Shown piece after piece: positions 1 to 9,491 of a stretch of 64,000 bases of DNA (positions within the stretch are counted from its first letter, which is position 1; each line of letters starts with the position of its first letter). Both the position numbers and the translations under genes were made by a program. The notes beneath the pieces were generated by a model. It worked only from the letters and a program-made list of their open reading frames with translations. It did no database searches and was not told the origin of the DNA. Source of the stretch: Lachnospiraceae bacterium (GTDB lineage Bacteria > Bacillota > Clostridia > Lachnospirales > Lachnospiraceae); the NCBI GenBank assembly GCA_910575255.1, contig CAJTEM010000014.1, forward strand, positions 1 through 64,000. The letters are read 5' to 3'.

Positions 1-183
1 CTCTTCTACAATCGCAATTAGTTGCGGCATAGCGGTATAAAAGACTGTTCTTTGATAATTGAATCATTGCCAGATATTGAATTTTCAAGGTGCATAGCTA
101 AAATCTATGTGCGAAGTTTGAGTAAATAATCCAAAATCTGTTTTCTAAATATAAAAAAGCTTGGAGAAAAGAGGGGGTTTTTT

Positions 184-324
184 ATGACTTGCACCGAAGA
201 ATATAAGGAGCATATCGAGTACACATTTAACGCCTTTTGCAGAGTAGTCATACACTATGCCGCTATCAACGCATGGCGTGACAGGAACAGGAGGCGGCAA
301 AGAGAAATATCTTTTGAATACTGA
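184..324 (+). pseudogene. N-terminal fragment of an ICE-type sigma-70-like regulator
   Basis: A 46-codon reading frame starts at an ATG with a good ribosome binding site (GAGGGGG just upstream) and stops at TGA 322-324. The peptide opens MTCTEEYKEHIEYTF and has an Arg-rich middle. As I recall, this is the start of the roughly 140-residue sigma-70-like regulators of clostridial conjugative elements; the later HTH part is absent. The AT-rich leader at 1-183 resembles the region preceding such genes. I read it as a truncated remnant of an integrated element, cut where unrelated sequence begins near 325. It could still be translated as a short peptide. Confidence 0.5.
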
Positions 325-353
325 TATTACTGCGTTTTCAGAGGGTACTTTTT

Positions 354-570
354 CTACACATCAGCCCGGGGGTTCTTTGCCCAGGCCCGCTTGCTCCGTT
401 TGGCACGTTCTGTGGCACAGGTGAGGCAATAAAGCGTGTTGTGCCTGGGCGGGGCAAACGGTCTCCCGCACTCCCGGCAACGCCGCCGCTTGACGGAGGG
501 AGCCGGGAACAATGCGGCGCACAGGCCAGCGTCCAGAGGGAGGATAGCGGCACGTTTATCTCGCCCGCAG
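354..570 (-). pseudogene. C-terminal zinc-ribbon fragment of an element-borne protein
   Basis: Reading the minus strand down to TAG at 356-354 gives an open stretch with two CxxC pairs (CRECGRPFAPPRHNTLYCLTC region) followed by a basic tail. This is a treble-clef or zinc-ribbon end, like the C-terminus of DUF6076-type proteins found in mobile elements (recalled, not searched). No start codon or upstream domain survives: the frame runs backward into the 3' end of the neighbouring chemoreceptor gene at about 560. It is therefore probably the 3' stub of a gene lost at a deletion or integration junction. Confidence 0.4.
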
Positions 571-2229
571 ACGGAAGGTCTTCACAAGCTCTCTCAGCAG
601 TCCGGCCTGGGCGCTGAGCTCCTCGCTGGTAGCGGAACTCTCCTGGGCGGTGGCGGAATTGGTCTGGGTCACGCTGGAGATCTGGCTGATCTGCCCTTCA
701 ATCTGTCCCATGGCGTCGGCCTGTGTCCTGGCATCGGCAGCGATATTGTTGATCGTCCCTACGATTCTCTGGGCCTCCGCGACCGCTCCCTCCAGCTGCT
801 TTGCCGTAGCTCCGGCAATCCGCGTGCCCTCCTGCACGGCGGTTATGGAGCGCTCGATCAGCGCCGCCGTGGACTTGGACGCTTCCGCGGTCTTCCCTGC
901 CAGGTCCCGCACCTCTTCGGACACCACAGCAAAGCCTTTGCCTGCCGCCCCTGCCCGGGCCGCCTCTACGGAAGCGTTAAGAGCCAGGATATTGGTCTGA
1001 AAAGCGATATCCTCAATGGCTTTGATAATCTTTCCGATCTCCTTGGAACTGTCATTGATCTTCTCCATGGCTGCCATCATTTCCTGCATCTTCTGGTTGC
1101 TGTCCGCAAGATGCTGCCCCATGTCCCCAGCCTGTTTCTGCGCATGCCCGGCATTGTCCGCAGTCTTCCTGATACGGCCCACGACCTCCTCCATGGTTTG
1201 TTCCAACCCTTCCACGGCGCCTGTCTGTTCCACAGCGCCCTGGCTCAGTCCCTGGGAGGCAGATGACATCTGAGACGCCCCGCCGGAAACACATTCGGAA
1301 CTGGAGACAATCTGGCTCATGGTCCTGTTCAGATTCTGGAGAATATTATTCAGGGAGGTACGGATAACGGCAAAATCTCCTACATATTCCTGGCTGATCT
1401 GAAGAGTCAGGTCTCCGGAAGCCACGGACTCCAATGTACTGGATATTTCTCCGATATAATTTTTCAGACGGCTGATGGTTTTGTCAAAGCTCTGGGCCAG
1501 AATACCGATTTCATCGTCAGAGTGGATATCCGCCATGATATCCTGGCTCATGCTCAGCCCCAGATTGCCCTGCTCCAGGGTCTCCGCCAGCACGGTCAGA
1601 CGGAACAGCGGCCTGGTGACTACCTGCTTGATATAAGCACCCACTACCATGATTCCGGCAAAAATAAGCACCACGCCGGCCACAAAGGACAAAATCACCG
1701 TGAGATTGATCTGGGTAGCGACATCCGACATGGAAATCCCGGCGAATATCAACCCGTCAACCTCTCCGTCGGCGCCCCTTGTCGGTACATAAGAACACAG
1801 GTGTTCTTCGCCCAGAATCGACGCCTTTCCCACGTATGCCTTCCCCTGCTCCAGCACTACTTTTGACAATTCATCGGAAAGCCGGGTTCCCACTGCCCGC
1901 TGGCCGTTCTGCTGAATGGTCGTATAGGCTCTCTCGTTTCCGCGGAAGATCGTAAATTCACATCCCATCTGTTCCTTGAGAGCATCTAAAAGCGCTGTCT
2001 GGTCATCCGGGCCGCTGTAATTGGCCAGTTCATAGGCCAGCACATTGGTACCGCTTACACATACGTTCTCCATCATGGACATCGTAAGGCGGTAGAACAT
2101 CAAGACACAAAGGATGACCACCGTGGTAATGCTGACCCCCAGCATCGCCGCCACCAGATTCCCCACCTTACGGCCGATACGCCTGGGGGTTTTATCGCTG
2201 TTTTTGCCTTTTGAAAAATTTCCTTCCAT
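556..2229 (-). CDS. Methyl-accepting chemotaxis protein, single-Cache type
   Basis: A 557-residue transmembrane chemoreceptor. TM1 lies at about residues 25-47, an extracytoplasmic sensor of about 130 residues follows (single Cache size), then TM2 at about 177-202, a HAMP segment to about 300, and a long helical signalling domain. The conserved hairpin tip is clear ([20 protein letters not shown]), the site that contacts CheA/CheW. The C-terminus ends in a basic LRAR tail without a CheR-binding pentapeptide. It is the last gene of a three-gene minus-strand set with an FMN-binding lipoprotein and a second receptor, separated from the former by 33 bases, so probably co-transcribed. The ligand is unknown. 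Confidence 0.93.
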   Translation of the reverse strand: MEGNFSKGKNSDKTPRRIGRKVGNLVAAMLGVSITTVVILCVLMFYRLTMSMMENVCVSGTNVLAYELANYSGPDDQTALLDALKEQMGCEFTIFRGNERAYTTIQQNGQRAVGTRLSDELSKVVLEQGKAYVGKASILGEEHLCSYVPTRGADGEVDGLIFAGISMSDVATQINLTVILSFVAGVVLIFAGIMVVGAYIKQVVTRPLFRLTVLAETLEQGNLGLSMSQDIMADIHSDDEIGILAQSFDKTISRLKNYIGEISSTLESVASGDLTLQISQEYVGDFAVIRTSLNNILQNLNRTMSQIVSSSECVSGGASQMSSASQGLSQGAVEQTGAVEGLEQTMEEVVGRIRKTADNAGHAQKQAGDMGQHLADSNQKMQEMMAAMEKINDSSKEIGKIIKAIEDIAFQTNILALNASVEAARAGAAGKGFAVVSEEVRDLAGKTAEASKSTAALIERSITAVQEGTRIAGATAKQLEGAVAEAQRIVGTINNIAADARTQADAMGQIEGQISQISSVTQTNSATAQESSATSEELSAQAGLLRELVKTFRLRAR

Positions 2230-2262
2230 AACTCCATTACTCCATATCTTTATTTCTTTATT

Positions 2263-2718
2263 CTAATGACCTGTATTCACATATGCTATGCTGGAATCTC
2301 CTTTCCTTGCCTGTTCCAGCACAGCTGCGGCCAGCTTCTTGAAAGAAGCATGGGAAGACGTAGCCCCGGTTATCCCGTCAATATCCTTTTCTCCCTGGCC
2401 TTCCAAAAGCTGTCCCGCGTAATAGCGGGTATATTCATTGGGGTAGGTGCCATTGCTGTGCAGCATGGTCTGCATATAAGCATTATCCCAACTCTTGATA
2501 AAGCCGCTGGCATTTTCCGCATTATATTCTACAGAAACAATGCTGCCTCCCTTAACCATAATGGTGATATATTCCTTCCATCCGAAATTATAATCGGAAG
2601 CCTGCGCCGTGTAGTAGCCATCCTGGAGGCCCTCCCCTCTGCCGCAGCCGGTCAGGGGCATTGCCAGCAGCAACATTGCCAGCAGCAAAAATATAACTTT
2701 TCCGGTTATCCCTCTCAT
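2263..2718 (-). CDS. FMN-binding domain lipoprotein
   Basis: A 151-residue protein with a lipoprotein signal peptide (hydrophobic core, then LTGC, with Cys about residue 25). The mature part is a single FMN-binding domain. The motif DGITGATSS near residues 116-124 matches the covalent flavinylation site, where ApbE attaches FMN through a Thr/Ser phosphoester. It would sit on the outer face of the membrane as a small redox carrier or flavin sensor. It overlaps the upstream chemoreceptor stop by four bases (ATGA), implying translational coupling, and a second receptor follows. No ApbE gene is visible in the window. Confidence 0.85.
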   Translation of the reverse strand: MRGITGKVIFLLLAMLLLAMPLTGCGRGEGLQDGYYTAQASDYNFGWKEYITIMVKGGSIVSVEYNAENASGFIKSWDNAYMQTMLHSNGTYPNEYTRYYAGQLLEGQGEKDIDGITGATSSHASFKKLAAAVLEQARKGDSSIAYVNTGH

Positions 2719-4775
2719 TGATCCTGCCCCTCCTTTAAATCAAATTTGCTCACCTGGGCCTGAAGCTTCTCGGCTTCCTTTGCCAGCAACCCGCTGGACT
2801 GCTCCGTCCCCTCCGCATTCTGAAGGTTCCTGTCGGCTATGGAGGAGATGGTTCCGATCCGCTCTTCCATAACGGCAAGGGCATCCTCCTGCCCCCGCAC
2901 CGCCTCTGCCAGCTGGTCTGAAATCTCGCTGATCTGGCCGGAGACATGGGAGATGTCTTTCAGGGACCGGGCCGTCTCGGCATTCAGTTCCACGCCGGTA
3001 TGGATCATGGCCCTGGTGTTCGCTATCATCTCCGTGGCATTCTGGGCGGCCTCCGCGCTTTTGACAGCCAGTTCCCGGACTTCGTCGGCCACCACGGCAA
3101 ATCCGCTGCCGGCGCTTCCCGCCCGCGCCGCTTCCACGGCGGCGTTAAGAGCCAGAATGTTGGTCTGGAAAGCGATATCTTCAATGGACTTGGCAATCTT
3201 CGTGATCTGAAGGGCATTGGCGCTGATGTCATCCATGGCGCCGGAAAGGGCCGCCATCTGGGAATTCGCTTTCTGAACGCATTTTGTGATTTCCTCTGTC
3301 TTACTCTGGGTCTGGCTGCTGCTTTCTGCCACACTGGCCAGCTGCTGTTTTACGTGGGACACCTCACCGACCAGTTCTTCGGCGGACTGGTTCTGTTCCA
3401 GGGAAGCCTGGTGCAGCTGGGCGGACTGTCCGCTCAGCTCCTCAGCCATGCCGGCAAGCCGGACAGCGGCGGAACGGAAATCGCATATGGTTTCATTCAT
3501 GGAGCGGATGATGGCTTTCAGGCTGCCCCTGATAAGGGTGAAATCTCCTTTATAATTCTTTTGTGGCTCTACCCGCAGATTGCCGTCCGCGATCTTAGTC
3601 AAAACCTGCTGAATATCTGATATGTACTGATTGACACTCTCCACCGTGTCCTTGAGCGTTTCCGCCAATACCTCCAGTTCGTCCCCGGAACGGACAGAGA
3701 CCATCTCTGTATGCAGATCCCCGTCAGAAAGGGCTACCATGCGGTCAGTCACCCCCTTAACCGGGCGGGAAATGGAACGGGCCAGGCGCAAAACCAGCAG
3801 GATCGATACGGCCAGCACAGCCAACGTGGCCAGCACGGCCACCAGCATGGCTCCGTTGATCAGGTTATTGTAGTCGGACTTGGGAACCTGGATAATCAGG
3901 GACCACTGGGTTCCCCGGATCGGTGAAAAAGCCACCAGCATCTGTTTCCCGCCAATAGGAAATTCCGCGGCCCCTGTTCCCCCGGTAGTCGCCTGGCTGA
4001 CGGCGTCCTCATGGCCGTCGCTGACCTGGCCTAAGGTGCTCTGGCCCAGAACCACCGACTGGTCCGGATGGCCGGTGACGACCCCTTCCCGGTTCACCAT
4101 GTAAGCCATGCCGTTCTTGCCCAGGTTGATGCCGCTGATCACATCGTTAAGAGTGTCGTATTTATAAACGCCTACCACATACATGGACGTGGCCCTGTTC
4201 TCGCCCTCACCTTCCTTCACAGGCATGCCCACGGTGATGCCAAGCTTTCCCTGAAAGATGGTGTCGGAATCTGTAGTCAGGTTATCCGTTTCCTTGAGGA
4301 GGGCAAAAAAATGGCTCTCAAGGCTTTCCGGCGCGCCGTCGATCCCCTGAATCAGCCTCCCCTCCAGGTCGTATAAAGCAATGGTATGGAATTCATAAAT
4401 CTCAGCGGCCTCCGTCAAAACCGCCTTCCGGTTTTCCATGGTCGTCCTGATGTCCGCCTCTGCTGTCCGGCCTCCCCCAATACTCCCGAACGCTGCCACG
4501 CTCTCCATCCGCGAATCGCCGGCAATGGTCATCATCCGGTCTGCCAGCATGTGGATATTCGCCTCCACGGTTTTGGCCGATTGCCGGACCATTGGCTGCA
4601 GGCTGTCCAGCAGGATGCTTTTGGCCAGGGACTGCATGGAAAACGCCATAATCACGCAGCATATGACCACCAGTACCAGGATATTAAGCGTTGTACTCCT
4701 CAAAATCCTTCCGTTGAGACCCCGTCTCAGCTTCCGGCCCGAAAGCAGGCCTGTTTGTTCTTCTGTTTCTGTCAT
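2715..4775 (-). CDS. Methyl-accepting chemotaxis protein, double-Cache type
   Basis: A 686-residue chemoreceptor. TM1 at about residues 28-52 and TM2 at about 312-332 bracket an extracytoplasmic sensor of about 260 residues, the size of a dCache_1 domain. HAMP follows, then a signalling domain with the conserved tip [20 protein letters not shown]. It is the first gene of the receptor/FMN-lipoprotein/receptor set. dCache sensors commonly bind amino acids, amines or carboxylates, but nothing here fixes the ligand. A promoter-like sequence lies about 120 bases upstream. Confidence 0.93.
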   Translation of the reverse strand: MTETEEQTGLLSGRKLRRGLNGRILRSTTLNILVLVVICCVIMAFSMQSLAKSILLDSLQPMVRQSAKTVEANIHMLADRMMTIAGDSRMESVAAFGSIGGGRTAEADIRTTMENRKAVLTEAAEIYEFHTIALYDLEGRLIQGIDGAPESLESHFFALLKETDNLTTDSDTIFQGKLGITVGMPVKEGEGENRATSMYVVGVYKYDTLNDVISGINLGKNGMAYMVNREGVVTGHPDQSVVLGQSTLGQVSDGHEDAVSQATTGGTGAAEFPIGGKQMLVAFSPIRGTQWSLIIQVPKSDYNNLINGAMLVAVLATLAVLAVSILLVLRLARSISRPVKGVTDRMVALSDGDLHTEMVSVRSGDELEVLAETLKDTVESVNQYISDIQQVLTKIADGNLRVEPQKNYKGDFTLIRGSLKAIIRSMNETICDFRSAAVRLAGMAEELSGQSAQLHQASLEQNQSAEELVGEVSHVKQQLASVAESSSQTQSKTEEITKCVQKANSQMAALSGAMDDISANALQITKIAKSIEDIAFQTNILALNAAVEAARAGSAGSGFAVVADEVRELAVKSAEAAQNATEMIANTRAMIHTGVELNAETARSLKDISHVSGQISEISDQLAEAVRGQEDALAVMEERIGTISSIADRNLQNAEGTEQSSGLLAKEAEKLQAQVSKFDLKEGQDQ

Positions 4776-4892
4776 GTTCCCTCTTCTCCCTTTCTATCAT
4801 TTTAAGCACAAAAAAGCCACACATAACCTGAAGGCAAGCAGATGGCCGCCCCTTTTTGGGGCCCTCTCTCTCCATGTATGTCAGCTGCTATT

Positions 4893-4921
4893 AATATACC
4901 AAATTGTTTATGCTATAGCAA
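4893..4921 (-). promoter_or_regulatory. Probable sigma-A promoter of the chemoreceptor operon
   Basis: On the minus strand TTGCTA and TATATT are separated by 17 bases, upstream of the dCache chemoreceptor start at 4775. The rest of 4776-5029 shows no gene. Confidence 0.35.
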
Positions 4922-5029
4922 TAAGAATCAAATAAAAATCCTGCTAAAAAAACATATTGCCGGATAACAGGATATATGCTGCAGTCTGGAATTTCCTATC
5001 TCGCAAAACTTTCGTCTCACTTCTTAGAA

Positions 5030-5236
5030 TTACGCGGAACTTTTTCCGGCTTCCCCGGCAAACCGAACCCGGAAAACCAGCGCCCGGATACCCCGGTCAA
5101 GGCACATGGCTGCCCCCATAAGAGCCGCTAACGACCAGAAACTCTGTGTCACGCCGTCAGCGGCAATCTGCACAGTGCCAAATAGCGCGGTGATACTGCT
5201 TCAGGCCACCTTCGCCAGCTGGAATAAACCGTTTTC
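5030..5236 (-). pseudogene. Relic of a MATE-family efflux gene with internal deletion
   Basis: Minus-strand translation reads ENGLFQLAKVA, a TGA at 5203-5201, then SSITALFGTVQIAADGV and QSFWSLAALMGAAM, and continues directly into CLDRGIRALVFRVRF before TAA at 5032-5030. The first two blocks resemble the middle of MATE transporters and the last resembles their C-terminal tail. About a hundred residues that normally separate them are missing, and the 5' part is gone after an in-frame TAA. I infer a decayed, internally deleted transporter gene unrelated to the intact MATE gene at 23580-24959. Confidence 0.6.
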
Positions 5237-5266
5237 TTACCCGGGAAATCTACAAACCGCTTCCTC

Positions 5267-6103
5267 CTATATCAAATTCATCCTCTTAAATTGAAAATAA
5301 ACCCCATCCTCCTCAACGCTCTCACAGACAACATCCGCACAGTCTTTTAGTTCCTGGCAGGAGTTCCCCATTGCAACGGCAATCCCCGCATATTCCAGCA
5401 TCTGCTGATCATTCATACTGTCGCCAAATGCAACCGTGTCTGCCAGGTCCGCCCCATAGTATTCGCAGACACGTTCCATGGCCTCCCCTTTGTCCATATC
5501 TCTTTGTATGATTTCACCATTATAGCAGTCCCCAGCTTTCGCGTACGGATGCACCACATAATGGAACTCCTGCTCCAGATACGGCTTTGTCTTCTCAAGG
5601 TCAGCCAGGTCTGTACAGATAAATCCCAGCTTATATGCCCCCCTGTGGGGGTATTTTGTATACGGCTTTACCCCCACATCAGAATCCAGTTCCTTCTTCA
5701 TTCGGATCAATTCCGAATTGGACAGATCTGCCGTCGCACTCGTAAGGATTTCCTGCAGACAGCTGTCAATATAGATCCCCTCCGGACTTTCGATGCGGCA
5801 ATAGATTCCGAATCGATGAAAAACTTCCAGACATTTCTGAATGGTTTCCTCCGGAAGAACACTGTCGCGGATCACCTTTTTGTCAATCTCTATATACCTC
5901 CCCGCACTGGCAACCACGCCGTCAAACCCTGCTTCCAGGACGTCCTTGCTTACAATCGGCATATTACGGCCTGTGCTGATCAAAACCCTGTGTCCGTTTC
6001 TTCTTGCTTCCCGCACCGCCCTTGCTGCAAGCTTTGTCGGCTTTTCCAACGGGACCGTAAATGTCCCGTCAATGTCTAAAAATACAATCTTCTTATCCGC
6101 CAT
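5267..6103 (-). CDS. Cof-type HAD-superfamily phosphatase
   Basis: A 278-residue cytosolic hydrolase. Motif I DIDGT is at residues 10-14 (first Asp is the nucleophile), motif II is in LISTG, and motif IV GDSMND near residue 240 binds Mg2+. The large C2-type cap and the length fit the Cof/YbiV group that dephosphorylates sugar phosphates and related metabolites. Its ATG overlaps the stop of the preceding EIIA fragment (TAATG arrangement), so the two once formed one operon, probably for a PTS sugar. The exact substrate cannot be read from sequence. Confidence 0.88.
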   Translation of the reverse strand: MADKKIVFLDIDGTFTVPLEKPTKLAARAVREARRNGHRVLISTGRNMPIVSKDVLEAGFDGVVASAGRYIEIDKKVIRDSVLPEETIQKCLEVFHRFGIYCRIESPEGIYIDSCLQEILTSATADLSNSELIRMKKELDSDVGVKPYTKYPHRGAYKLGFICTDLADLEKTKPYLEQEFHYVVHPYAKAGDCYNGEIIQRDMDKGEAMERVCEYYGADLADTVAFGDSMNDQQMLEYAGIAVAMGNSCQELKDCADVVCESVEEDGVYFQFKRMNLI

Positions 6104-6411
6104 TACCCTTCCTCCAGTTTCATAAGAGGCTCCATGCAGTGAATCTCACCGGTCTTTAAACCCTCCACACTTCTATAAGCGTCCGTATTGGCAATGATCA
6201 CCGGAGTCACCACAGGATAACCTGCCTCCTGAATTTTTTGAATATCAAAGGTGAGAATCAATTGCCCCGGTTTCACCTCATCGCCCTGCGCCACATGGGC
6301 CTCATAATACTTCCCCTCCAGTTCTACCGTATTCACGCCTACATGGATCAGAAGTTCTGTCCCGTCTTTGGTGGTAATACCGATGGCGTGCCTGGTGTCA
6401 AATAACGCGCT
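6103..6411 (-). pseudogene. 5'-truncated PTS EIIA (glucose/beta-glucoside type)
   Basis: The translation contains the EIIA-Glc core: DTRHAIGI with the first active-site His, LLIHVGVNTV with the phospho-accepting His, and AGYPVVTPVIIANT. The domain is normally about 150 residues and begins some 50 residues earlier, usually at the C-terminus of an EIIBCA permease. Here similarity starts abruptly at SALFDTRH, codon 6411-6409. The open frame runs on to 6510, but bases beyond 6411 belong to the divergent AraC gene. I infer that a deletion removed the permease part and joined EIIA to AraC. The stub is unlikely to work as a PTS component. Confidence 0.75.
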
Positions 6412-6450
6412 TATCATGAAGATAAAACCCATGGCACTTCCGTTTTTCCC

Positions 6451-7272
6451 TTGCAGGTATATTCCCACCATGACAAGGACGGATTTTACTTTGTATCCCA
6501 GCACTGGCATGAGGAACTGGAATGGGTATATGCGGAGTATGGTATTCTTAATTTAACTATTCACGGAAGACCCTTTGTCCTAAATCCCGGAGAATTCTGT
6601 TTCATCAATTCCAGCGAACTGCATGAAATCAAATCCGTCGGTGAATCTTTGCACCATGCCGTTGTCTTTAACCCTGGTTTTTTGGACTTTTCCTTGTATG
6701 ATGCCTGCCAGCATAATTTTATCCGGCCGATTACCAGCAAAACCCTGCTGTTTCCAACCTTCTGTTCCGTATATTCCCCAAAGGTTCAGAAACAGATCCT
6801 GTTCCATATGCAGAAGATTATCAGCCTTTATCATACACTCCCCGCATGTGCTCTTTTAAGCATTAAACTTCACATATTGCATATGATTGAATTATTTTTC
6901 CAGGAGGATTATTTCTTAAAGAATACGCTGTCCTCCAGAGGAAAGGATTCTCTAAATAAGCTGAAACAAGTAATTGAATACATTCACATCAATTACACGC
7001 AGCCCATATCCCTGCAGACTTTATCCGAAATATGCTTTATGAGCCCTAATTATTTTTGCCACTATTTTAAGCAGGAAATCGGAAAAACACCCATCGGTTT
7101 TATCAATGAATACAGAATAGAAAAAGCCTGTGAAATGCTGTCAGAATCGAAAGCGCCGATTTCAGATATTGCACTTTCTGTTGGATTTGACAATTTTAGC
7201 TACTTTATACGAAAATTCCGGGAATACAAAAGAGTCGCGCCCAAAAAATACCGTTCCCTTTGTCTGAAATAA
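6451..7272 (+). CDS. AraC-family regulator with cupin sensor, probably 5'-truncated
   Basis: A 273-residue AraC/XylS regulator. The N-terminal cupin opens QVYSHHDKDGFYFVSQHWHEE (sugar- or effector-sensing in this family). The C-terminal about 100 residues carry two HTH units (LSEICFMSPNYFCHYFKQE and ISDIALSVGFDNFSYFIRKF). The best start inside the frame is TTG at 6451. Family-like coding (YHEDKTHGTSVFPL) extends in frame back to 6412, where it meets the EIIA fragment without an ATG, so the native start was lost. Expression would depend on a fortuitous TTG or an upstream start. It may once have controlled the adjoining sugar operon. Confidence 0.75.
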   Translation: MQVYSHHDKDGFYFVSQHWHEELEWVYAEYGILNLTIHGRPFVLNPGEFCFINSSELHEIKSVGESLHHAVVFNPGFLDFSLYDACQHNFIRPITSKTLLFPTFCSVYSPKVQKQILFHMQKIISLYHTLPACALLSIKLHILHMIELFFQEDYFLKNTLSSRGKDSLNKLKQVIEYIHINYTQPISLQTLSEICFMSPNYFCHYFKQEIGKTPIGFINEYRIEKACEMLSESKAPISDIALSVGFDNFSYFIRKFREYKRVAPKKYRSLCLK

Positions 7273-7273
7273 T

Positions 7274-7466
7274 ATGACCCGCGCTGCAGAGTTGCTGCAC
7301 GTTGCCGGCCTACATTTTCTAAGCAGTTAAAGGCCCTGGAAGACGAACCTGGGAAAAACTGTTCACGCTTCACAGTTTCAGCATCCAGCTTGCCGAGGAA
7401 GGGATTTTGCTGCGAAAACGGGCTGCGGATCTGGTAAAAATGGCCGGCAAGATCCCGTCAGAGTAA
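7274..7466 (+). pseudogene. LysR-family N-terminal relic
   Basis: An ATG two bases after the AraC stop opens MTRAAELLHVA. The sequence then shows, across at least two frameshifts and a TAA, pieces FSKQLKALEDE, GK.LFT..SFSIQLAEEGILLRKRA and DLVKMAGKIPSE before TAA 7464-7466. This is the order of a LysR winged-HTH (PTISKQIKALEDELGKKLF...LT.EG..L..RA). Only about 65 codons remain and no effector domain is present. It is a decayed gene. Confidence 0.6.
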
Positions 7467-7470
7467 AAGA

Positions 7471-9354
7471 TCATTTTCTCCTCTTCCATTTTAACAGCAG
7501 AGCGGAATTTATAATGACAAGCACCGATCCCGCATTATGAACCAGCGCCCCCACGACGGGATTCAGAATACCTGAAATCGCCAGTATGATCGCAAGGAAA
7601 TTCAACCCCATGGAGAAACTCAGGTTGCATTTTATTGTTACCATCATCCGCTTTGACAATGCCAGAAGATGCGGCAATTCCTTGATCTCATCATCCACAA
7701 GGACTATGTCCGCTGCATCCACCGCGATATCGCTTCCAACACCTCCCATGGCAATCCCCACATCTGCCCGTTTGAGGGCCGGCGCATCATTCACGCCGTC
7801 GCCAATCATGCAGACCGGTTCCTTCCTCTTCTGATAGCTGCCAATGATCTCCAGCTTATCTTTGGGCAAACAGCCTGCGTGTGTTTCATTGATGTGGAGT
7901 TTCCCGGCAATCGCATCGGCAGCGTTTTTATGATCGCCGGTCAAAAGCACGGGAGCAACATCAAGTGAGAACAGTTCAGAAACCATCCGGCCGCTTTCCG
8001 CACGGACCGTATCGGAAAGAACCATATACCCTGCCAGTCGCCCATCCGCAGCAATATAGATTACGGTACTGCCTTTATCGAGATACTGTTTTGCATCCAT
8101 GCAAACACTTTCAGACAATGCAATTCCCTGTTCTGACAGCAATCCTTCATTCCCTGCAAGAATCTCTCTGCCATTTATAAGGGCAGACACTCCCCGGCCC
8201 GGAAGCATCTGAAACTGCTCTGGCGGAAACAGCTCCGCAGAAGATGCCTGCCTGAAGCAGCGAAGAACCGCTTTCCCCAGCGGATGCTCGGAAAGCTGCT
8301 CTGCCGAAGCAGCATAAAGATACAGCATATCCTCCATATCCTCCCCATCAACACTCCGGACTGCCGTAACCTGCGGCATGCCGTAAGTCAGCGTCCCTGT
8401 CTTGTCAAACGCCACCCGTTTTACCGCTGCCAGCCGTTCCAGTGCATCGCCTTCGCGGACAAGAAAGCCATGCCTGGTGGCATTTCCAATGGCCGCCATG
8501 ATTGCCGTAGGCGTGGCAAGCACAAGCGCACAGGGGCAAAACACGACCAGGATTGTAACTGCCCGGATCATCATGCCTGTGACAAGCCAGGTCACGAGCG
8601 CGGCCAAAAGCGCGATCGCAACAATCCATGTCGCCCATCGGTCTGCCAGTCTTACAATCTTTGCCTTCCCCGCATCTGCGGACTGCACAAGCCGTATCAT
8701 CCGCCGGATGGAACTGTCCTCCCCGACCTTTACCGCCCGCATTTCAAAAGAGCCGAACTGATTGACTGTGCCGCTGGATACCTCATCCCCTTCCGCTTTA
8801 TCCACAGGCAGGGACTCGCCGGTCATGACTGCCTGGTTGATGGAAGTCTGTCCAGACAGGATAACCCCGTCGGCCGGAATGGTTTCGCCCGGAAGTACCC
8901 GCAGGATATCGCCCGCTTCTACTTCTTTTGCGGGAATGACGGTTTCTGCCCCATTCCTGATTACTCTTGCATTCTGAGGTGTGAGATGGACCAGCTTTTC
9001 AATACCGTCTCTCGCTTTTGCCACCGTCAGATCCTCCAGAAGCGCACCAAGCTGCATAATAAAGGCAACCTCGCCTGCCGCAAAATCCTCCCCAATACAC
9101 AGAGAGGCAATTAACGCAATAGACACAAGCACATCCGCCTTGATGTCGAATTCCGTTACCAGTCCGATAACCGCCTCAAGAACAATCGGGATGCCGCACA
9201 GGAAAACAGCGACCCATGCCGCGTCAAACGGCAGCGGAAGGATGCGGAAAATGCTGATAAGCAGCGCGGCTCCGGATATGACAAGCAACGCGATGTCTTT
9301 CCTTACGCCGCCTATTTCCATCAGTCCCTCCAGCTTTTTTATAGAGTTTTTCAT
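7471..9354 (-). CDS. Heavy-metal P1B-type ATPase
   Basis: A 627-residue metal exporter. Motifs in order: TGES in the actuator domain, VVFCPCALVLATP (CPC metal site in the membrane), DKTGT (phosphorylated Asp), SEHPLGKAV (HP motif of the N domain) and GDGVNDAPAL. There is no N-terminal metal-binding CxxC or His-rich domain. The last membrane helix reads HNAGSVLVIINS, closer to the Zn/Mn/Fe-type groups than to copper pumps, but specificity is not certain. A strong start context (AGGAGG) and a promoter with an inverted repeat precede it. The CsoR-family repressor gene lies immediately upstream, which points to metal-inducible export. Confidence 0.9.
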   Translation of the reverse strand: MKNSIKKLEGLMEIGGVRKDIALLVISGAALLISIFRILPLPFDAAWVAVFLCGIPIVLEAVIGLVTEFDIKADVLVSIALIASLCIGEDFAAGEVAFIMQLGALLEDLTVAKARDGIEKLVHLTPQNARVIRNGAETVIPAKEVEAGDILRVLPGETIPADGVILSGQTSINQAVMTGESLPVDKAEGDEVSSGTVNQFGSFEMRAVKVGEDSSIRRMIRLVQSADAGKAKIVRLADRWATWIVAIALLAALVTWLVTGMMIRAVTILVVFCPCALVLATPTAIMAAIGNATRHGFLVREGDALERLAAVKRVAFDKTGTLTYGMPQVTAVRSVDGEDMEDMLYLYAASAEQLSEHPLGKAVLRCFRQASSAELFPPEQFQMLPGRGVSALINGREILAGNEGLLSEQGIALSESVCMDAKQYLDKGSTVIYIAADGRLAGYMVLSDTVRAESGRMVSELFSLDVAPVLLTGDHKNAADAIAGKLHINETHAGCLPKDKLEIIGSYQKRKEPVCMIGDGVNDAPALKRADVGIAMGGVGSDIAVDAADIVLVDDEIKELPHLLALSKRMMVTIKCNLSFSMGLNFLAIILAISGILNPVVGALVHNAGSVLVIINSALLLKWKRRK

Positions 9355-9369
9355 ATAAGCCTCCTTTTT

Positions 9370-9426
9370 TATACCTATAGATGTATAGGTATATTATACA
9401 TATAGGGGTATGGGTTTGTCAACAGA
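9370..9426 (-). promoter_or_regulatory. Promoter and CsoR-type operator of the metal ATPase
   Basis: Minus-strand TTGACA and TATAAT are 18 bases apart, with ATACCCC in the spacer. Downstream of the -10 sits a perfect inverted repeat with arms ATACCTATA and TATAGGTAT around GATG (9371-9392). The related ATACC...GGTAT motif recurs in front of csoR, so both promoters are probably bound by the same repressor. Confidence 0.65.
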
Positions 9427-9430
9427 CGTT

Positions 9431-9457
9431 AAAAAAAACAGCCTGTTTGGCTGTTTT
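9431..9457. terminator. Bidirectional intrinsic terminator downstream of csoR
   Basis: AAAACAGCC-TGTTT-GGCTGTTTT forms a 9-bp hairpin. On the minus strand it is followed by eight T residues, fitting termination of csoR before the ATPase promoter. Confidence 0.7.
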
Positions 9458-9491
9458 GTATAAGTGTTTGTCTGATTATGATGTGCATTTA

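Noticed and set aside
436-1266. A 276-codon plus-strand frame opposite the first chemoreceptor
   Set aside because: It is antisense to a clear chemoreceptor signalling domain and shows no family motif.
6103-6510. EIIA as a complete 135-residue protein
   Set aside because: Residues before SALF come from antisense reading of the araC 5' end, so the N-terminus is not family sequence.
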